From Ischnura elegans (lineage: Eukaryota; Arthropoda; Insecta; Odonata; Coenagrionidae): DNA of 64,000 bases. Shown one piece after another: positions 38,084 to 50,800 of the stretch. Location of the stretch: NCBI RefSeq assembly GCF_921293095.1, contig NC_060259.1:50387812-50451811 (forward strand), given 5' to 3'. The position numbers and the translations under genes were made by a program. The stretch's first letter is position 1, and every line of letters starts with the position of its first letter. The notes beneath the pieces are model-generated. The model was not told the origin of the DNA and made no database searches. It saw nothing but the letters and a program-made list of their open reading frames with translations.

Positions 38084-38262
38084 CAATTTATAAAATACAA
38101 GCATGCGTAGTAATTTTCCACAATTATTTATTCACTCAACTGATTTCAACATTTACACTTCTTAATAAAACGGCTCTTGATAATGACGAGTGAACATTGA
38201 AACTGCTTGACCGAATAAATTAGTGTGGTAAATTACCACGACTTTTTGTATCTTATTACAAT
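38084..38262. mobile_element. Foldback element related to the one at 18.1 kb
   Basis: The left arm (about 38084-38160) and right arm (about 38169-38262) are imperfect inverted copies: TTCCACAATTATTTATTC with GAATAAATTAGTGTGG, and TTTCAACATT with CATTGAAACT. The right arm reads CTCTTGATAATGACGAG, GTGAACATTGAAAC, then CCGAATAAATTAGTGTGG, parallel to CTTGGCAATG, TATTGAAACC and AGAATAAAAAAAGTGTGG at 18.3 kb. The hammerhead-like segment here is decayed, with a mispaired stem II. Confidence 0.6.
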
Positions 38263-41200
38263 GAATTTCCATGAAGTGACCATGTCGACAATAGATCAGA
38301 ACCAGCACATTGGCCAACTTTAGCGAGACACCTTCGTAAAATATTTGCATGTTTCTCAAATATAAAACTAATTGCTTTTGAGAAAATACTGAGGAAAATT
38401 TTCGGATATGAGGCACATGAAAATATTGACCGGCGTCTACTCTATACATTCTGGATACTTCAAGATTTTTGCGCAACTTTTAAGTAAGTCATGCGTTACT
38501 AGAAAAGACCGGTCGAGCTGATGGTATGCGTCCTGTTACGGACATTCGTGAATGATCTTTCAATTCCCTGGGACATGGACGGCGTGACCTACCTCGTTAG
38601 TAGGATACTGAATTTTTCTACGACGGATTTTTATTAGGAGGAAAATATGTTGGCGAGACTGAAAAAAATTGGATGCCAGAGCTTTAATTGCATGTATTTG
38701 TATCTTTCAGAAATTACAGTTTAATGACTTTTAAAGCAGCAATAATAGCAACCAAATGCGATAAAAGAGAAAAATAATCTTAGCGCCATGGGTTGAAACG
38801 ATGGTGAGTAATTTTTTTAAGCTTTCAAACAGAAATAGTACAAGGGTTTGAATAATCGTGATAAGAATTTCCCGTCGGCCGTTGAGTTACGTTATTGAAA
38901 TTTTGTGCACTCTTACAGATTTTATAAGTGATATTTAAAATGGCCCTTTCCCCAACTCATGGCTGATGGACTTCGCCGAACAATTAGAGGAAGAAAGGCG
39001 ATTCCTCATTCACAATGAGCTCTTGATTTGACATGATTTCTTAGGTTTTGAGCACTGCTCAGGGTGATTTTTTTTCTTTCCGTTTGTCCGATTTTTCACC
39101 TAGCAGAAACGACTCTTTGAACAATTTGTATCACTTTTGTGGTTTCTACGGTCCCTCTTACCATCATTGTTGCACCAGAGAGGTTCATTGCCATCAAATT
39201 TTAGTATTTGCGGAATATTTTCGTTTATTTCTTGGTGCAGGATTTCTAAGAAAGATTTCCATGACAAATTGGTGCTTATATCATATATTTTAGCATCTCG
39301 CCAAATAATGAAGTTACATTAAAAAAATTAAATATTGCATTTTGGTTTTACAGCTAAATCTACATCTGTTTTTAAGGCTGCAAAAAATACTCTTTCACTC
39401 CTGCCATCGAGAATATCGGTGTGTTTTATCAACTTAAATTGACTTACTGCTAAAATGTTTTGTATTTTTCCCCTGTAGGCGAGTTGACTACTTGGGAAAG
39501 TGAGTGACTAGAAATTGCGTTCAGTAAGGTCTCGCAGAATTCCCTATTCCTCAAAATTGGTTTAAAATTGTAAGAACCCAATGTATAGGTGGAGAATTAG
39601 AATCCCCCTAAATATTTACTACACTTGTACAGTATCTCAAATATTAAATACGGATATTTGATTTTCTGCGTGGCAAATAATGTAAACTTCTAAGTTTGGA
39701 GGTTATTAAAAAGAAAACATATATGCTCTTTTTGTGGCATTTACTAATTTTATGGCCAGGTATTTTGCGAGAAGTGCTGTGTATATGAGATTTTCAAGAA
39801 ATCCCCAAACTTTGTCCTATCCCGTCGATTGCATCTGTCGATTTTATATCCTGATGAAAAAAAACATCCCTGCCACTGGTATCGCCTACAAGCCAGCTCT
39901 CTCTTCGTATAACCACGTCGGCGTCCTGAAATATACACTAGATTTTAGCGCGCTTAGGTTTAAACGCCACGGCAATAAACTACACCAATTTCTACGTCAC
40001 GTTTTGCAGGGTGAGAATCATTTGGTTCTAATCCAAGCCTATGTGCGTTAGATTGACAATTTTTATAGGATGTGCTAATTACAATTGGAATACGGGTTTT
40101 GAGAATATTATTGCTATTTATGGGCATTACCGCTCTTTAGTTTACCTCGATCGGGAGATTTTTACAATTTGGTCTTCCTAGAAGACTAGGTTTAGTTAAT
40201 ATTTAATATAATGACCTACCTTCTAGTCTCAAAAATCTACATTGCTGAGGAATACCACGAGCCACTCGCTTAGACGCCTCTTTGAAGGAATGCACGGGAG
40301 ACGAGTAAAGGGGAGTCTGGCACGATCGAAGCACCGGCCGAAGATCAACAAATTCTACCCCGACGCTCGCGTAAAATTCACGAAGCCTCTTGTGATCCAC
40401 GTAATCTCGTCCCAAACTCTTGGGCCGCAGTCTGCCTTTCTACTTGGTTGCTACAAAAACTACTTCCCTTTTAGTTGAACACACAATTCCGAACAGAAAA
40501 TGAAAAAAATGTCATTCATTGGGGGGGTGCACGTCTGTCGCTATGATGTGCAAGAAAATTGACACGAAAGGAATTCTTTCTGCGTAAATGCTGGCCAACA
40601 ATGCATTTATCAATAAAGTTTTTGGTGGCTCAGGTATGTATTTCATTTCAATTCCATTCCAAATGAAATAAACCTAATTTATAAAATTCATATTGATGGA
40701 TTTTGACCCCATTCTGCGCCTCTAGAGTTAATTACGACAGCGCCCCAACAACAAGACGTAACGTTCAGCCAACTTTTATGACACGATATAATAACGAAAG
40801 CCATTGTGATGGGTTGTTACGTGCAGTAAAATAGGGTAATTAACTTCAACAAATGACTTACATTTCCTTCAGTGACAAGTGCTTTATCCCTTTAGCAAAC
40901 ATTTTCATCTTCACGAACTTCTAGCATACCCCGCAAGGTGCCTCCACGTACAACAGCCGCAACAAAAAAAGGGAGAAGGAAACACTATTAACCCTTTCTA
41001 GCACAAAGCTTATTCTGGGAGTAATTACATTTCTAGACTTCTCATGTGAAAAATGTGAAAATTTTCTTTTTAATCATAATTATTGTGGCAGCTACAGATT
41101 TTACCATTAAATTATGCAGCAGAGAAAAATAACTAGTTTAAATCTGTCCTGAATATATGTGAAAATGTAAACATTTTTGATGTTGCTTAGAAGCAACACT

Positions 41201-42447
41201 GGGTATCGGAAATGTGCGTACCATCTATTGTCATTTATCGTTTGGGAACAAGGTAGTTCTTTTACTCATCCCTTCGGAAAAATATCTTTCTCAATTTATC
41301 ATTATTGTCTGACCTGAACGTTCGTGAGGTTTCAAGATGACGTTCTCCGTGTCGCTTCTAAAGAGCTGTTCTTAGTAACCCAAGCAATCTAAGCCCAGCA
41401 CGTAACTTCCGAGTCTCTAGTGGCTCCCAGCTTTATTCGCGTAAAATATGTGTAACGTTTTCTATTCATTCGCAGAAATTTTTAAATAATCGTGCAGTTA
41501 TTCTTAGTATTTCTTTGAATTCACGTTTAATATCTTCCTTCGCTGGATTCCTAACGCAGGCTGCTCATTCAAGGTGTGGCATGCATGAAGGAATGCAAAA
41601 CAGCTCCTCTATATCACCATTCCACCTGAGAACATTCCCACAACACGCTAGACGAATTCGAGATTCTTTAGGGCTCTGTCGCAAATATTTCTTACTTGTT
41701 TCCCCCACAATAGGTTAAAATAATCTTGTATCGAAAATGATGTGAAGCGCATGATAGTAAGTCAGACTTTTAAGTCACATTTAACATGCGGAAGTTCGTG
41801 GAGTTAACCACACAAATTCGCTGCACTTTTTGACGAAAGTACTCTTTTCATGTTTGTAGGGGTGATAATAAGCAATAAGCAGGACACTAAAAATGCATAT
41901 GGCGTTAGTATGGCAAAGTTTATGAGTGGAAAATGAAGAAAACTGGTTTATAATTGGAGACATCAAGAACTCCTCTCTTTTTATGCCCTAGAGAGAGGCA
42001 CTGGGATGTAAAGCAACGTGATTGCCTCCATTCATGTGCGATTGGTAAGAACATTAGTTAATTACACATCAAATTATATTTATGAGGCCACTATGAGCTA
42101 GTAAAGGAGTGAAATGTGTGAATTTCAACATGAATGAGATGTAGAAATTTGACTCTTGAACAATGATTCTTATTTTCATTTGTAATAGGCACCAAGATAG
42201 TGTTGAATATATGAACGATTTGGTTCAGGTAGCAAGTCCCCCTCACGTGTTAGCTACCGTGACAGCAATTACTATGTCACTTATGGATGCAGCTTACCAT
42301 GACGCAGCGCAGGAAGGTGTATTTGAAATTCAAATGGCCAAGGAGGAAGAGAATGAGAACCATATCAAAGAATATAACGCGGTCATTTTTTACTCAGCCT
42401 ATTTCCTGTAAATAATACCATGAAAAAGATGTACTTTCCCGCTAAGC
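38263..42447. other. AT-rich DNA with no supported gene
   Basis: Frames of 105 codons (39734-40051 +) and 78/70 codons on opposite strands (40203-40478) have no recognised domain. The 40210-40440 patch is more GC-rich than its surroundings. Confidence 0.4.
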
Positions 42448-42645
42448 CATAGAAATGTATAGCATAGAGCCTTCTATAGCCAAATAGAATTAGAGGTTAT
42501 CCTTCAATGGCATGGGTTTCACAAAGGGGGAAGAACGGGGACTCGAGAGGTACCACTGTTTTCTTTTTTTTAGCCCTTACCATTTCTACATCACCTAACA
42601 AATCGAAGCTTCAAAAAAGTGGTTCTAAAAATAGCCGGGTAAAAT
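42448..42645 (+). repeat. Diverged direct repeat, copy A
   Basis: Landmarks in order: GCCTTCTATAGCC at 42469, GAACGGGGACTCGA at 42533, a T-rich run, CATCACCTAACAAATC near 42590, and AAAGTGGTTCTAAAAATA near 42617. The same landmarks recur 712-724 bp downstream in copy B. Confidence 0.6.
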
Positions 42646-43157
42646 TCCGCTCATTGCTCGAATGCCGCAATACAATTCTGGCGGGATAAATTCTGAGAGA
42701 ATATCTGTGATACTAAAAAAAACATTTCATCAACAAAGTTGCAAACAGTTTTGGAAACTGGGAACTTGTAACAGAAATATCTTCACGGTTAAAGGGGAAT
42801 GTGAAGTAAAATTCGGTAATTTCATGAAGGTAAATACTTTATTTGACCTAGATTTGAACCTGAATCCCTCAATATCGTTCTGAGTGCTTAGAACCTGCGA
42901 AACTACCATGAAAATTTTCTCATAAAAAAGTATAGAAGAGAAAAGACGCCTTGGTTGGCTTGATAGGACACGACATGCGGATTTTTGAAGGCAGAAGAAT
43001 ACCTCGATATTTTACCACGTTGACACTCTCGATGCAAGATCGAAGGAACCTCTTTTAAAGCCAGGTCAAGGATAATTATCGTTTTCCTACAAGGAACTCA
43101 TTCACTCTTTAAAGAGACTTGCGAACGCCATGCAAAAGACGAGCGTTCTCGATCAGT

Positions 43158-43370
43158 CACAGAAAAGTGGAGTAATATAGGCCTTCTATAGCCGGGAGGG
43201 AGGGTTATTCTGAAATGGCTATCGATCAATGCCGACATCTCTAAGTGGGATGGGATGAACGGGGGCTCGATAAGTACCGTTTTTTTTTTCATTTCGGCCT
43301 TGGCCATTTTAAAATCACTTACCCAATCTACGGTTCAAAAGGGTGGCCCATGAAAATACTTGCGAGGTAT
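43158..43370 (+). repeat. Diverged direct repeat, copy B
   Basis: Matches copy A through GCCTTCTATAGCC at 43181, GAACGGGGGCTCGA at 43257, a T-run, AATCACTTACCCAATC near 43312 and GGGTGGCCCATGAAAATA near 43341. Identity is moderate, so this is an old duplication or two members of one dispersed family. Confidence 0.6.
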
Positions 43371-45289
43371 TAACGGCCGTATTTTTCAATATTTGCAAGC
43401 ATCTTACTTTGACAATTAACATTACTAAACTTTCATATTTTCAATCATTCCTTTAGTAGGTATGTAATAAAGAAGTAGATACATAAACATAGCTGGAAAA
43501 CGCAGGAGTTAACCAGTTATGTTAAAGATAATAAATGGCTCCCTCCTCCTCTACTGAGAGGATTTTTGGAGCTCAATGTGGCCAAAATATAACCGAAACT
43601 TAGGAATCTTAGAATTCGAGGCCAATTGACTAACGATCTTTAGCCTGGGAAAAATAAAACAAGTATCACGAAGCATCACACACATACAATAATGGGAAAA
43701 TTCCTTTTAAAACCCTTGATCAGACTGTAGACGTATTTGTCGTTCATCGTTTCCAACAATAGAAAGGAGAAGTCCTTCGAATTTACTTAGCTTCTGTGGG
43801 GCTTACACATTGTAACGTATATTTTGGTGGCATTGGCTTTTTAGTTGGATGAAATTCGTCAAGAAACTCTCAACAATAGGTAAAAGGAGGAGAGTTTTTT
43901 ATTTTGACAAAAGCAATGGAAACCCTGAGAGAGATTTATACATGTTACAGAAAATAAAAGTGGCGCATTCCACAAAAGTTACATAAAAACAATGACAGAA
44001 ATACTTTTTGAGGCAGTAAGTGGAAAAAAGTCTCTTTCGTGCTGTTTCTATGAAAATTATCAAATCATTATGCCCTAATGTAAAAATAAGTTTGTCAATG
44101 TATTAGAAACGGAGTCTTCTTTACACATTAAAAACTTTAAATGCTTGGCATACTTATCATATCATATTTTAGTGAAAATCTGGGTTAGAAGCTATTTAAA
44201 AATATTATTTGGCGAATGGAGAAGCATGAAATCCGTAGAATCTTTCAAATACATTATAAAGTCTCACATAGTTTTTTTTCACAATAGGCTAATGAGTTTT
44301 TAAATAATTTACCTACACATTTTTAGACACGTTGTTACTTCATATCGTACATGAAAGTTTGAGCGAGCCAACCATAATGGTGGAGAATGATCAATCCCAA
44401 ATCATCATAATCAATCCGTTATCACCGAATTGGGCACAGATTGATTAGGTAAAGCATTGGAAGCGTCCAGTAATGATAACAGCTTTGGAAATTACCCCTT
44501 TGAAATTTCCTCATGTGTTTACGTCGCTTATTATATTCGCTTATTATTCGCGAATTATCTTCGTTTCTGAGCTAAATTTCACAATAAGTGCGCACGAACT
44601 CAAGTCGGGATGTGGTAATCAACTGGACACTTAACCACGTCAAAATCTAATTTTGCGGTTGAATGAGCTACCCAATTACGTACGATACTAATTCAACAAT
44701 AGGATAGTGGATTTTTTGAAAAAGGGGTCACATTTTGTTTTCACTTTAAATTAAGGAAATGGAAGTCAAAGAACGTTACATATACCTTAAAGGTTCACTA
44801 TTTCAGTTTGCAAAAGAGAAATTCAGGAGAATTGAGATCTAAGGAAAAATAGCATGAAGAACACTTTCAAGTCTGAAACATTAAGTTGATGTAGGAAAGG
44901 AGAACAAGCGAAAATATTTTGTAAATTTGATTTTTTTTGCACTGAAATCAGGTCAATCAGCCGGTATAATCGTGATATATTTCTCAGAGCTAAAGTTATT
45001 ATTTTAGGTTTATGTAAGGTATTCAAATATATATAAAATTAAATTCTCAAGAAATATTTACCTAATAATTCTTTGAGAAACCCAATCTACTCATGAATTC
45101 AATTACTGGCAACTAAAATGTCCATAAAAGGAAAACTCAAAATCATGCAGGCTCTGAAAACGAAAACCTTAAATAATATACCGATGGAAACATTTCATTC
45201 CAAGATTCTTTGCCCTTTATGGTAACATCATGTCATAGCAAGTGATAAAACCCGAAGAATTAGTTGAACCGGTGATGGTAGAGCTCACC
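43371..45289. other. AT-rich DNA with no supported gene
   Basis: Nothing beyond short frames (for example 67 codons at 44823-45026 -) was identified. Confidence 0.45.
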
Positions 45290-45470
45290 GTGAACTTTAA
45301 CACGAGCTAGTGAATGCCACACATTCATGGTAAGATGGGATTTCACTCTATCCAGTCATCTTTCAAAGACATTTCTCTGGAGTTGTCCGAAATCCTTACC
45401 AGGGTTTAAACCAGATACCCTTCGCTCTGCAGCTAAGCAGGATGCACATTAAGCCAATACGCTCCCTGAG
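45290..45470 (-). mobile_element. tRNA-derived SINE candidate
   Basis: On the - strand from about 45470: GGGAGCGTATTGGCTTAATG contains a box A-like TGGCTTAATGTG, followed about 40 bases later by box B-like GGTTTAAACCC. The arrangement is tRNA-like. The body runs toward about 45290. No flanking duplication was found. Confidence 0.45.
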
Positions 45471-48400
45471 CACATAAAGGGAAAACACTAATTTTCACAT
45501 TAAAATCATCATTCTATCATGAGTGTCTCATAGAAATATATTCGAAAAAATGCTTGTAGTATTGTCACTGAAACAAAGTTAGTTCAAAGTTGAGTAACGA
45601 CAAAATTTACGTTAAAAATTGGCCATTTTACCCATGCTATGAAAATATTAGTAGGACGAATTACTTCCTCTTCACCTGTCGTTTTGGTAACAGATTACTG
45701 TCAACTTTACCATAGTTTTTCCAGACGTATCAAGTGCAGAATAATTTCTCGTGTTTTCCACTGGGTTTCGAAGGACCCGGCTTGCATCTCATCCTAAAGG
45801 GGAAACTCAGGAAACATGCAAACAATTACCCGGTGGAAAACCAGAGAACTCTCTCTGCTCATCCATCATCTTCAAAATTTTTGAGTACACAAAGAAGACT
45901 GTTTTTAACATTTTTTCGTATCTTAAGTGATGTATTTTTATCTTTTAATAATTATATTAAATGTATTTTTTTGTATTTTAGATATATCCAAATGTTAGTA
46001 AAGGTCTGGTTAGTATGACCTGAAAATTAAAAAAAAATGAGAAATTAAGTGTTGAGCAAGTAATCTGTCACAACGTAGACCAATTGAGGAGGAGGTGTGC
46101 TTCCTCTTAAGGGAGAAGTGACGACCCACCGAAGACCTCACATATTTACATCAGCTTAAAATTGAACGTAACCCAAAGCAAAATTTCATATCCAACCTTT
46201 TTTACACTCATAAGGGCAAGAGTGATTCCAACAGGAAGAATTTTGCTAATTTATTTAAAAACTGTGAGGGGAATTTTGGTGTCGAATGGATATGCTTATG
46301 CCGAGAAGGGCGAAGCTGCGAGCGGACGTTTAATAGAAAGACCACGAGAAGCCACTCAATAGCTTCATTCCACACAGGTTCACGTGACCTGAATGCGCAC
46401 GACCAACCAATTGCTTTGAAAAAATATTTTGCTTTTCATATTCCCAACACACCAACTGAATCAGGAAGGCAATTTGCGCTGAAATTGATTCTCAAACTAA
46501 AAAAAACGAAATCCTGGAAAATTATCCTGCGTTTTTTTTTAGAAAACATTCCATCCGTAATGGAGATGGGAGAGAGGGTAGTAAGTGACTTGGATGCGTA
46601 TTTAAAAAAAAATAAGAATGCATAATATGTGATGCCCTAAAAACGAGATGGATTTTAACGTTGTATTGAAAATTACTTTCAAAGAGAAAATGAATTACAC
46701 CGAGCAAAGCTTATGGAATCAATTGTCTCAGAGGGTTAATGCATGAGGTCAAAATTATGTATCTTTAATGGGCCAAAAAAAATAGTTTGTTTAGCGTGTC
46801 GGAAATTTATGCATCAAAAAGAATTCAGCAGATGAATCATAAGTGGCACAATTTAGGTTATACAAAAAAACTTAATTATATTTTGAATTAGGAAATGAAA
46901 ATGAACTTTGAAAGTTACATTCTAATATTTCATTTTGCTCCAGGGTTTCGACTATCTCATTAGGAAAGTTATAGTCTTAAATGTTAGGAATCTATAGAAC
47001 AGCTTAGCGGTGTGTATTATGTAAAAATGCTGAAGAAAATTAAACTCAGCCTCTAAATTCTTGGGCCTTAACATAACTTCGTTAATGTGTGGCATTGTTC
47101 TACTGCTAATTTCGGGATTATTTAAGCATAAAAGATACTAACTATTGATAACTTTTGCAGTCACTGTTACGACCGTGACTAGCAGTGAAATTAATTTCCA
47201 TTTAAAAGCATATAAAAGCGCCAGAAGCATAGGATTTACAAAAGTCTATCAAAAGGTGAACAGTTTGACCTCTAGCAAACTTGATAAATCCTTCAGGTAA
47301 GCCAACTCTTGCGGTTCTCTATAAATCGAGCGTGGAAAGAGAAACAGAACACAAATACATCGTCCTTTTGGTGGTCAGAATGAATGAAGTTTATCATTAT
47401 AATGCCATTATTACTACGGTGCAATAACTTCCAAACTATTTAGGCAGATCATCATGTATCTCGTGAAGTTCTCCCCAGACTCCGAAAAAACTACATTTTT
47501 AATTTTACAACGTATTTTGACAACATACTAAAGACATCGAGGGAGTTAGGGGCCATCATCACAGATTCCTTGGGTGAATGTTAATCTTTCAAGAGAATGC
47601 ATACTTAGCCAACCGTACTATACCTCTATAAAAGAGACTTTGGCTAAAGAGGTCGCATAACTCCTGCTGGACCGGTCCATTATGGTGACTTATAACTCTC
47701 TAAAGTTTACGATCTCATCTTAAAATATTTAGGATGTATAAAAACACCGCTGTCAGCATTTTCCAGTTCCTCAGAGTTGAAAAGTTTACCTCAATTATAT
47801 TTACCTCCTTTCAGTTGTATTCCCAGATATTTTTTTGCTGCATGCAAATATTGACTATGGTATACTGTGCTTGCCCAGAAGATTACTAGATGTTATCGCC
47901 AGTTTCGCACGGGTTTTCCAACACCGAAAATTACCAATGGAGAGAAACATACGTACCCTCTAAAGGACACACTACCTAAGCGGAAAATAATACGTTCGAA
48001 TATTTTTGGTAACCATAGGTTTTTGCCTTTGCTGAAAAAATATAATTTACAAAAAATACATAGCTTACTAACATTCATTTCGATTGTGGCTTCTTCGGTG
48101 CAGGTTGAATTAATATAATGGTAATTTAAGTGTTAAAAACTCCAAGCATGCGTTGATATACTCCATACTGCAGTTTAATACTTAAAATTGTAGTGATACA
48201 CGCTAATTTGCGGAGGAAAATGACCAATCTTAGCATCTTTGACCAGATATCATTATTTTGAGTGCCAAAAATAGCATTTAAGTACGTTGTAAAAAAGGAG
48301 GAACAGCTATATTTAAAACATAATTCAGCAAAGAAACGGAATATTTCGCACCAATTGCACTTATTCATCCATTACTTTTGAATGAGGGTAAAACTTAAGC

Positions 48401-48479
48401 GCACCAGCGCCAGCGAACAAAAAGCCAAGTTAAGGGAAATCCTGCTGCGAAAATCACGGCTGAGGCAGCGTACTCCCTT
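45471..48479. other. AT-rich DNA with no supported gene
   Basis: Frames of 60-94 codons (45734-46018 +, 46162-46362 +, 46416-46625 +, 47867-48118 +) show no domain. No RNA gene seen. Confidence 0.4.
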
Positions 48480-48895
48480 CAGTTGTAACTCGGGCATAAA
48501 AAGAGACCCGGTTTCCTCTCCCAGGTGTGCTTGTAGCACGAGCGAAAAATAGGCGCGGGATCATTACGACCCTGCCATAGCAAACACGACAGGCGCAAGG
48601 AGGGTGGCCGTAATCAAGGAGTCGACCTTGCGCCGCAGCGAGTGTGCCGTCAATTGGCCGCGAGGCGAACGTGCCTGACGACGCCCTGGCGACTCACTTT
48701 CGTGTCTCGAGGCGTTGCCTCCTGGGGATGGATGTCTTCTCCCGCGATTTCGCTCACGCCGAGAGAAAACAAAAAAGTATCGAATTTGTCCGTCCTCGCG
48801 CGCTCACTCAACGTCTGCTCCAACGGGCAAAAACGTCAAGTGAACATATGCCGTAAAAACTACTCCTTTCCCAAATAAATATTAGTCTCTTCCTT
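48480..48895 (+). promoter_or_regulatory. GC/CpG-rich island with TATA-like motif, 7 kb upstream of the receptor exon
   Basis: A TATA-like CATAAAAAG at 48495-48503 is followed by CpG-rich sequence to about 48840, then TTG|GTAAAAC at 48894-48901, which could act as a donor. Two overlapping + strand frames at 48642-48878 (78 and 70 codons) are arginine-rich and probably compositional. Strand and position would suit a promoter and 5' UTR exon for the receptor exon at 56084, but no transcript evidence exists here. Confidence 0.35.
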
Positions 48896-48999
48896 GGTAA
48901 AACTACGGTACCAGATATATATGTAACAAAAATTCTACTTATATGAACTTAATATGTAGTGGAATTCAGGAATATTTAAAGGAATAGTATATAAATAAT

Positions 49000-49105
49000 G
49001 GTAATGACGTACAGCAATTGCCGTGTGAAATAAATTCCCCGAGAATCAAGCCATGAACCTTCGGCTATCCAGGCCACTGTGCAGACCACTACGGTATCCA
49101 GGTCC
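49000..49105 (-). mobile_element. tRNA-derived SINE head
   Basis: On the - strand from 49105: CCTGGATACCGTAGTGG carries box A-like TAGTGGTCTGCACAGTGG (+ positions 49074-49091), and box B-like GGCTTGATTCTC follows (49041-49052). The spacing fits a tRNA promoter. The body continues toward 49000. Confidence 0.55.
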
Positions 49106-49200
49106 TTTAATTTCCATCGCAGTTGTACCCAGGATCATGCTACTAGATGTTATATAGGTCTGTGGTTCGATTCCCGGTCCAGGGGAATTTTTTTTCATGT
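49106..49200 (+). mobile_element. tRNA-like SINE fragment
   Basis: GTGGTTCGATTCCCGGTC near 49161-49178 is an excellent box B/T-arm. A matching box A is not clear, so only part of the tRNA-like head may be left. A similar TTCGATTCCCGGTC occurs at 55032-55050. Confidence 0.4.
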
Positions 49201-49278
49201 CAGCTCAAGTGTATTTCACCACCGTGTACGGGGCAGGCTTCAAAATATTACACAATGATAGTGATATTGTACTTGTGA

Positions 49279-49400
49279 AGAGTGGTGGCTTACTTGATCG
49301 GCATTGAGCAACTGAACAAAAGGGTCCCAGGGTTCATACCCTGGGTGTAGCTGTCAGAGACCTTCAAACAGAGACCATAAGAAAATCAACTTTTAAACGC
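49279..49400 (+). mobile_element. tRNA-derived SINE head
   Basis: Box A-like TGGCTTACTTGATCGG near 49285 is followed by CCCAGGGTTCATACCCTGGG near 49325-49344, a T-arm with box B GGTTCATACCC and a 6-bp stem. Downstream sequence to about 49400 may be the body. Confidence 0.5.
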
Positions 49401-50379
49401 AATTATGGGCACGAATGGCATCTACGTTATGGTATTTTTAAACCAATTTGAAGATGGGAGAAAATTTACTACAACGCTTTCATATTATTACCACTGTGAT
49501 GGATGGTTGGATACACCCCTTTTATATATTATTGACCACTGTGATGGATTGATGAGAATATTTCATTGCTACTAAAAAGAACGATGATAATATGATTAAA
49601 ATGAGTAGAAAAATGTTAAAATAAACAATGTGCAAAGGAAGACTTGTAAATTAATATTTATGCTTCCAACCTTCACCGTGTTTGACCTAAACTTATAGAA
49701 ACACGAGTATTCAGTGAATATTTTTCTGCAATTTACCGTTTAACATATACCATAATAAAGAGAACAACGTATAGAGTTGATACAAAATGCTTTAAACCTA
49801 CAGACTGTAGTTGTAAAACACTATAAGAAGATGTCATTCCCGGAAAGACTACTCCACGTCCTAAGATTTACTTACTACCATTATAATTTCAGATAAATAT
49901 TCCTTCATTCGAATATCTATGCTCAATACTCTATGGTATGCACAATTGCGATTATTTGAATGTTTTATTCCCATGCACATACAGATGCTGATACAGATGA
50001 TACAGATGCTGATTATGTCAAATATTGTCGATATTACTATGTAAGCTGACTCATTATCCACTGGAACTGAAATCTCGAGTGAGGTTACAGTTCCTTAAAA
50101 GAACCTAGCCCCGTAAACCTGTTTAAACACTTGTTAATAAAAGAGTTTTCAGCTGTGTAACGATACTCAATTTTAGTTAAAATAAACAACACGAAAAATA
50201 ATCTTTTGTGAATGAATAATGACTACAAATAATACTTTTTCAATAATCGGTACTATCTGCTTGACTACCTTTCTTGGCTGCCACTGATTGTTAGAACGCG
50301 AAACTTGAAATCCGCTTCAGCAGACCATTTAGAATGAACCAATTCTGGAACCAATTAAACTTTCTCATCGTTTGCCTTG
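49401..50379. other. AT-rich DNA with a short 45-bp-period direct repeat
   Basis: ACCACTGTGATGGAT occurs at 49490-49504 and 49535-49549. A small ACAGATGCTGAT duplication lies near 49982-50010. No gene is supported. Confidence 0.4.
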
Positions 50380-50800
50380 CCTCGGATTCTCGTTATGAGC
50401 ACCTATTTGAGACGCACGTATGTCGGAAGCTGAGCGGATGTATGTAGGAAGGTGAAGTTCGTTTCGGGAAAGCGGCTTCACACTGAAGGGGACCAAGGTA
50501 AAACAAAAAAGCTTCGAATTCGTACGTCGTCGTGTGATCGCTCCCTCCACGCCGGGGGTAGGACACTGCCGATCGTTCCCACAGCGCGGGATATGATCAA
50601 TGAGGGGAATTCGATTCACATGGGAAGTGAACGGCCTCCGTGAATAAAAGCGAGCATTTTTCCCCTTTTTTGAGGGCTCACTTCGGGAAAAGCGAGGCAT
50701 ATTTTTTACGACTGCCCGTGGATGTGTTCCAATTTCCGCTTGGAGAAAGTCCGAAATCCAATTGAGATGCACGACTCCGCTAAGGCACAAGGAGAAACGC
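50380..50800 (-). other. GC-richer block with a 141-codon open frame of unknown nature
   Basis: A - strand frame (50365-50790) starts MCLSGVVHLNWISDFLQAE and is rich in Arg, Ser and Pro. I see no signal peptide, membrane span or known motif. The block is CpG-rich compared with its surroundings, which alone can lengthen open frames by removing stop codons. It may be a regulatory island, an exon or an unrecognised repeat. Confidence 0.2.
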
